This document shows, piece by piece, positions 61,133 to 64,000 of a stretch of DNA of 64,000 nucleotides. Both the position numbers and the translations under genes were made by a program. The DNA is taken from the NCBI RefSeq assembly GCF_021502655.1, contig NZ_JAKFFT010000009.1, forward strand, positions 62,001 through 126,000, read 5' to 3'. Below the pieces are notes generated by a model that ran no database searches, was not told the origin of the DNA, and saw nothing but the letters and a program-made list of their open reading frames with translations. Position 1 is the first letter of the stretch, and each line of letters begins with the position of its first letter. Source of the DNA: Dyadobacter sp. CY347 (GTDB taxonomy: Bacteria > Bacteroidota > Bacteroidia > Cytophagales > Spirosomataceae).

Positions 61133-62797
61133 ATGTCAAATGAGAAAATTAATGCGCAAGTAATAGCAGTATTTCCTAACAAGGTTAGAATTGTTGTGGA
61201 TGATTTAGAGGACTTTAAAGTCGCCGAAGAGTCTTTAAAGGTCGGATCCTATTTGAAGATTGAGGATAACGAAAATGCAATTTTAATTGCGGTAATTGAA
61301 AACTTTCAAATCACCGTTAATAGTATTGGATCCAGAGATCATATAATAGAAGCATTTCCACTTGGGATACTTCGTGGTAACAAATTCGAAAGAGGGGGAG
61401 ATTCCCTAGCAATCCCGCCTAAGGAAGTTCGACCAGCGGGTATTGATGAAATTAAGAAAATATATGAGGATTCGATAGAAGAAACTGAGAGATTTACATT
61501 TGCTGAACTCTCATCAAACCGCTCTGTTCGAGTTCCGGTCAACGGCAATAAATTTTTCAATAAACACATAGCAGTGGTCGGTTCAACTGGCTCTGGAAAA
61601 TCCCATACGCTCTCTACCTTAATCCAAAAAGCGGTTTCTGGTAAGAGTGGTAATTTCGCGTTAAATAATTCTCATATAATCATATTTGATATTCATTCGG
61701 AATATAGATCAGCATTCCCAGATGCAAATTATATAGACACATCTAATTTAATTTTGCCATACTGGTTGTTAAACAGTGAAGAACTTGAAGAATTCTTTTT
61801 AGATACAGAAGCTAATGATCATAATCAGCGATATATATTTAAGGAAGCTGTTGTTGCTAATAGAATAGAAAGTTTTTCCGGAGGCGCTGATGCGAGAAGG
61901 AAAATTCATTATGACTCTCCATTGTATTTCGATATTCAAAAAGTGCTTGACTATGCAATCCTTAAAAACACAGAACAGATTGATTCTGGTGAAGAATATC
62001 AAAGTGGTGCGAAGAAAGGCCAACCTAAAACGACTCAGGGAAGTTTGTTTGGAAAATTAACAAATTATGTTAATAGATTAGAAAATAAAATTAACGATAC
62101 TAGACTTGACTTTCTGCTCAGTGATCGAGCAAAAAAGATTACTTTTGAGCAAACACTGGGAAATCTTTTGGGATATTCCGATAAGAATTCCAATGTTACC
62201 ATAATTGACCTCAGCGGTGTTCCATTTGAGGTTTTAAGCATCACTGTTTCTTTAATATCGAGGTTAATATTTGAATATGGATATTATTATAAGAGATTAA
62301 GGTTTAATAATAACCCGTCTGAGAAAGTCAATAATGATATCCCAATCCTCTTGGTTTACGAAGAAGCGCACAAGTACGTACCCAATAGTGATTTGATGAA
62401 GTTCCGGTCATCAAAGAAATCTATTGAGCGAATCGCGAAAGAAGGACGCAAATATGGTGTAACGCTGCTCTTGGCAAGTCAGCGCCCTTCGGAAATATCT
62501 GAAACCATATTCTCCCAGTGTAACAATTTTATCGCAATGAGACTTACTAATCCTGTTGATCAAGGTTATGTAAAAAAGTTGCTTCCCGATACCCTCGGTT
62601 CTCTCATAGACAAAATGACTTCATTTAAGCAGGGAGAGGCTTTACTTGTAGGAGAGTCTATTATTTTACCATCAATAGTTCAAATAGATTGTTGTTTACC
62701 AGAACCTTCGTCAAATGATATTCCGTATTGGAAGTTATGGCGGGATGAATGGAAAGCTTTAAGTTTTATTGAATTAAAAAGCGAATGGCATAAATAG
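61133..62797 (+). CDS. herA: HerA/DUF87 family ATPase
   Basis: 554 residues. N-terminal beta-barrel HAS-like domain (to about 130), Walker A GSTGSGKSHTL (150-160), Walker B PILLVYEEAHKYVPN, sensor LASQRPSEISETIFSQCNNF and the arginine-like NPVDQGYVKKLLPD. HerA forms hexameric rings that move DNA and, in defence systems, assemble with the effector nuclease. Here the effector is the gene before it. No NurA gene is present, so it is not the repair type. Confidence 0.88.
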   Translation: MSNEKINAQVIAVFPNKVRIVVDDLEDFKVAEESLKVGSYLKIEDNENAILIAVIENFQITVNSIGSRDHIIEAFPLGILRGNKFERGGDSLAIPPKEVRPAGIDEIKKIYEDSIEETERFTFAELSSNRSVRVPVNGNKFFNKHIAVVGSTGSGKSHTLSTLIQKAVSGKSGNFALNNSHIIIFDIHSEYRSAFPDANYIDTSNLILPYWLLNSEELEEFFLDTEANDHNQRYIFKEAVVANRIESFSGGADARRKIHYDSPLYFDIQKVLDYAILKNTEQIDSGEEYQSGAKKGQPKTTQGSLFGKLTNYVNRLENKINDTRLDFLLSDRAKKITFEQTLGNLLGYSDKNSNVTIIDLSGVPFEVLSITVSLISRLIFEYGYYYKRLRFNNNPSEKVNNDIPILLVYEEAHKYVPNSDLMKFRSSKKSIERIAKEGRKYGVTLLLASQRPSEISETIFSQCNNFIAMRLTNPVDQGYVKKLLPDTLGSLIDKMTSFKQGEALLVGESIILPSIVQIDCCLPEPSSNDIPYWKLWRDEWKALSFIELKSEWHK

Positions 62798-63232
62798 CAA
62801 AAATACCTGGTACACCTGCATGGCCATACTGCTTGAAACTGCTGCGCATAAACTTGATTGCATCCCAAAAAGTCACTCTAATTTCAGGAATCAACTCTTG
62901 TCTGCTTCCATCTTGCCAACGTTGATGATCTGGATATGCATCTGGGCTGTTCATGGTTTGGTGTTTACTGTCGATAGCAGATTTACAAAAACCATGCTAA
63001 ACTATTATCATAGGCTTCCAGGTGAACGGAGATCTCGGCCAGCTAAGGAAGTAGTTATTATCTCTATGGCACCTGCTCAGGACCCAATTGAGTAGATATT
63101 GCCGCAAAAAGACTAACCTCTTTTGTTCGGCTACAATCTAATTAAGAAAACTAAATTCTCAGGTACGATTTAAGGAATAGGTAATTTGCGTATATTTAAA
63201 GAGTTACCCGCAAGAAAAATAAATGATCTAAT
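62798..63232. other. 435-bp region with a possible gene remnant
   Basis: A minus-strand frame at 62766-62954 reads SPDAYPDHQRWQDGSRQELI and WDAIKFMRSSFKQYGHAGVP, which looks protein-like and is less AT-rich than its surroundings, but the frame then runs into the 3' end of herA. It may be a short remnant of an inserted gene. No other feature. Confidence 0.3.
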
Positions 63233-64000
63233 ATGGCAGTATTTTCTCCACATACAGATATTTACAAAATAAAAATCATATTAGACAACATAAACAAAGT
63301 TGTCTTTTGGTTAACTCTACTTCTGTCAATTCTACCCCTTGCTTTTCAGAATAGCTACCAATTATGCGGATCTACTGATTTGATCAATATTTTCAATATA
63401 ATAGGTATTATTTTGTTTTTTGTAATTGAAATTGTAAACGAGTATATTCTACTTCCACTTGCTGACGATAAGCGACGCGACGACTTTATTGACAATTCTT
63501 TCGGCTCGAAATTTTCAATTAAAAACTCAATTGACTACTATGATAATCAGGAAGTTGCAAAAGGAATTTATAAAGCAGCAGTAAATCAATTTGAAAACTG
63601 TTTTTTTACATACTCCCTAGTTAAAATTGCCTTTATTTGGAAAATTATAATTCCAACTTTAATGCTAGTATTGATGTCCATTTTAGCATATTACGGTTTT
63701 TCGCAAGTTCCCTTTGCTCTTACTATTTTGCAATCTTTTTTTTCAGCAAATATTATTGGAAATTTAGTTAAACACCTAATTTTAATGAATCGTCTTTCGT
63801 CTATTCAGGATTCATGGCTACAACTATTTCAAAATGTGAATCTTAATGAAGAAGTTTCAACCTATCAACCACATATTTTAAGGTACTGGCTTCAATATGA
63901 AACATTACACAGTAAAATCAATGCTGACATATCACCCGGTTTATTCAAGAAAAATAACGCAAAACTAACAAAAGATTGGAGCGATTTAAAAATTAAATAC
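63233..64000 (+). CDS. Four-TM membrane protein, S-4TM/SLATT-like (3' end outside window)
   Basis: 256 codons open to the edge. Helix pair near the start (VVFWLTLLLSILPLAF, FNIIGIILFFVIEIVNEYIL), a cytosolic part (LADDKRRDDFIDNSFGSKFS, DYYDNQEVAKGIYKAAVNQF), a second helix pair (FIWKIIIPTLMLVLMSILAY and FALTILQSFFSANIIGNLVK) and a helical tail. The layout of 2 + 2 TM helices with a charged middle is that of SMODS-associated four-TM effectors, thought to form pores. The family call is by topology and general feel only. Very AT-rich. Confidence 0.5.
   Translation, partial: MAVFSPHTDIYKIKIILDNINKVVFWLTLLLSILPLAFQNSYQLCGSTDLINIFNIIGIILFFVIEIVNEYILLPLADDKRRDDFIDNSFGSKFSIKNSIDYYDNQEVAKGIYKAAVNQFENCFFTYSLVKIAFIWKIIIPTLMLVLMSILAYYGFSQVPFALTILQSFFSANIIGNLVKHLILMNRLSSIQDSWLQLFQNVNLNEEVSTYQPHILRYWLQYETLHSKINADISPGLFKKNNAKLTKDWSDLKIKY

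Larger units (their letters stand above)
44973..64000. mobile_element. Integrative mobilizable element in tRNA-Thr, right end outside window
   Basis: From the split tRNA onward: tyrosine integrase, hypothetical, excisionase-like protein, primase-helicase, repeat array, primase, MobC, relaxase, accessory membrane protein, then cargo. There are no mating-pair genes (VirB/Tra) or coupling protein, so it looks mobilizable rather than self-transmissible. DNA from about 55.5 kb is clearly more AT-rich than the host part, suggesting cargo of other origin. Confidence 0.8.

Noticed and set aside
62766-63095. Competing small frames on both strands after herA.
   Set aside because: The minus frame looks protein-like in part but runs into herA; the plus frame has no family pattern. 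Treated as a possible remnant only.
1-64000. CRISPR arrays, rRNA genes and insertion sequences.
   Set aside because: No regularly spaced repeats with unique spacers, no rRNA stretches and no transposase with inverted ends were found by reading.

Overview
The window looks like a chromosomal segment of a Cytophagales-type Bacteroidota, most like Dyadobacter or a relative. This rests on content, not on any database search. It has two T9SS type A sorting-domain proteins, DUF4199, DUF3098 and DUF4142 proteins, a membrane-tethered LuxR regulator, LigD in the PE-LIG-POL order, Bacteroidota-type -7 promoter elements (TAnnTTTG), and the gene order ftsX / DUF3098 / uppP / truB / ribF. There is no CRISPR array and no rRNA operon. 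The only tRNA sequence is a 3' fragment of tRNA-Thr.

Layout. 1-5.4 kb: housekeeping genes (3' part of etfA, a bifunctional nuclease gene, ftsX, DUF3098, uppP, truB, ribF). 5.5-11.5 kb: one tight five-gene operon holding a disulfide-type flavoprotein reductase, an EgtV-like ATPase, an EgtU-like fused permease/binding protein, egtB and egtD. This joins ergothioneine uptake and synthesis. The binding domain of the EgtU-like protein has its two lobes in permuted order. 11.6-19.9 kb (mostly minus strand): a delta-60-repeat T9SS protein, a single-domain response regulator, an SDR with its AraC-type regulator, and a three-gene signalling/redox unit (cNMP-binding histidine kinase, receiver-thioredoxin reductase fusion lacking CxxC, UBP zinc finger). 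20-34 kb: LigD, a PAS-GAF protein, envelope and signalling proteins, a histone-H1-like tailed protein, AraC and NmrA-type genes, and secreted proteins. 34.4-41.1 kb: ECF sigma factor with likely anti-sigma, OmpH, a two-gene ABC system, a frameshifted DUF421 gene, and an alpha/beta hydrolase.

41.2-44.9 kb: an arsenic locus on the minus strand (arsR, DUF6428, acr3, a phosphoesterase) bounded by two copies of a terminator sequence about 70 bp long. The acr3 gene is open along its full length except for one TGA at the place of the conserved Cys.

44.97 kb to the right edge: an integrative mobilizable element inserted in tRNA-Thr(UGU). Its order is tyrosine integrase, excisionase-like protein, primase-helicase, a GATGAG repeat array, primase, likely oriT, MobC, relaxase, then AT-rich cargo. 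The cargo looks like a defence island: a DUF3800 gene pair, three consecutive HEPN-like proteins, a DUF4297-like nuclease with a HerA ATPase, and the start of a four-TM membrane protein cut by the window end. No conjugation machinery is visible, so transfer would need a helper. The right attachment site lies outside the window.
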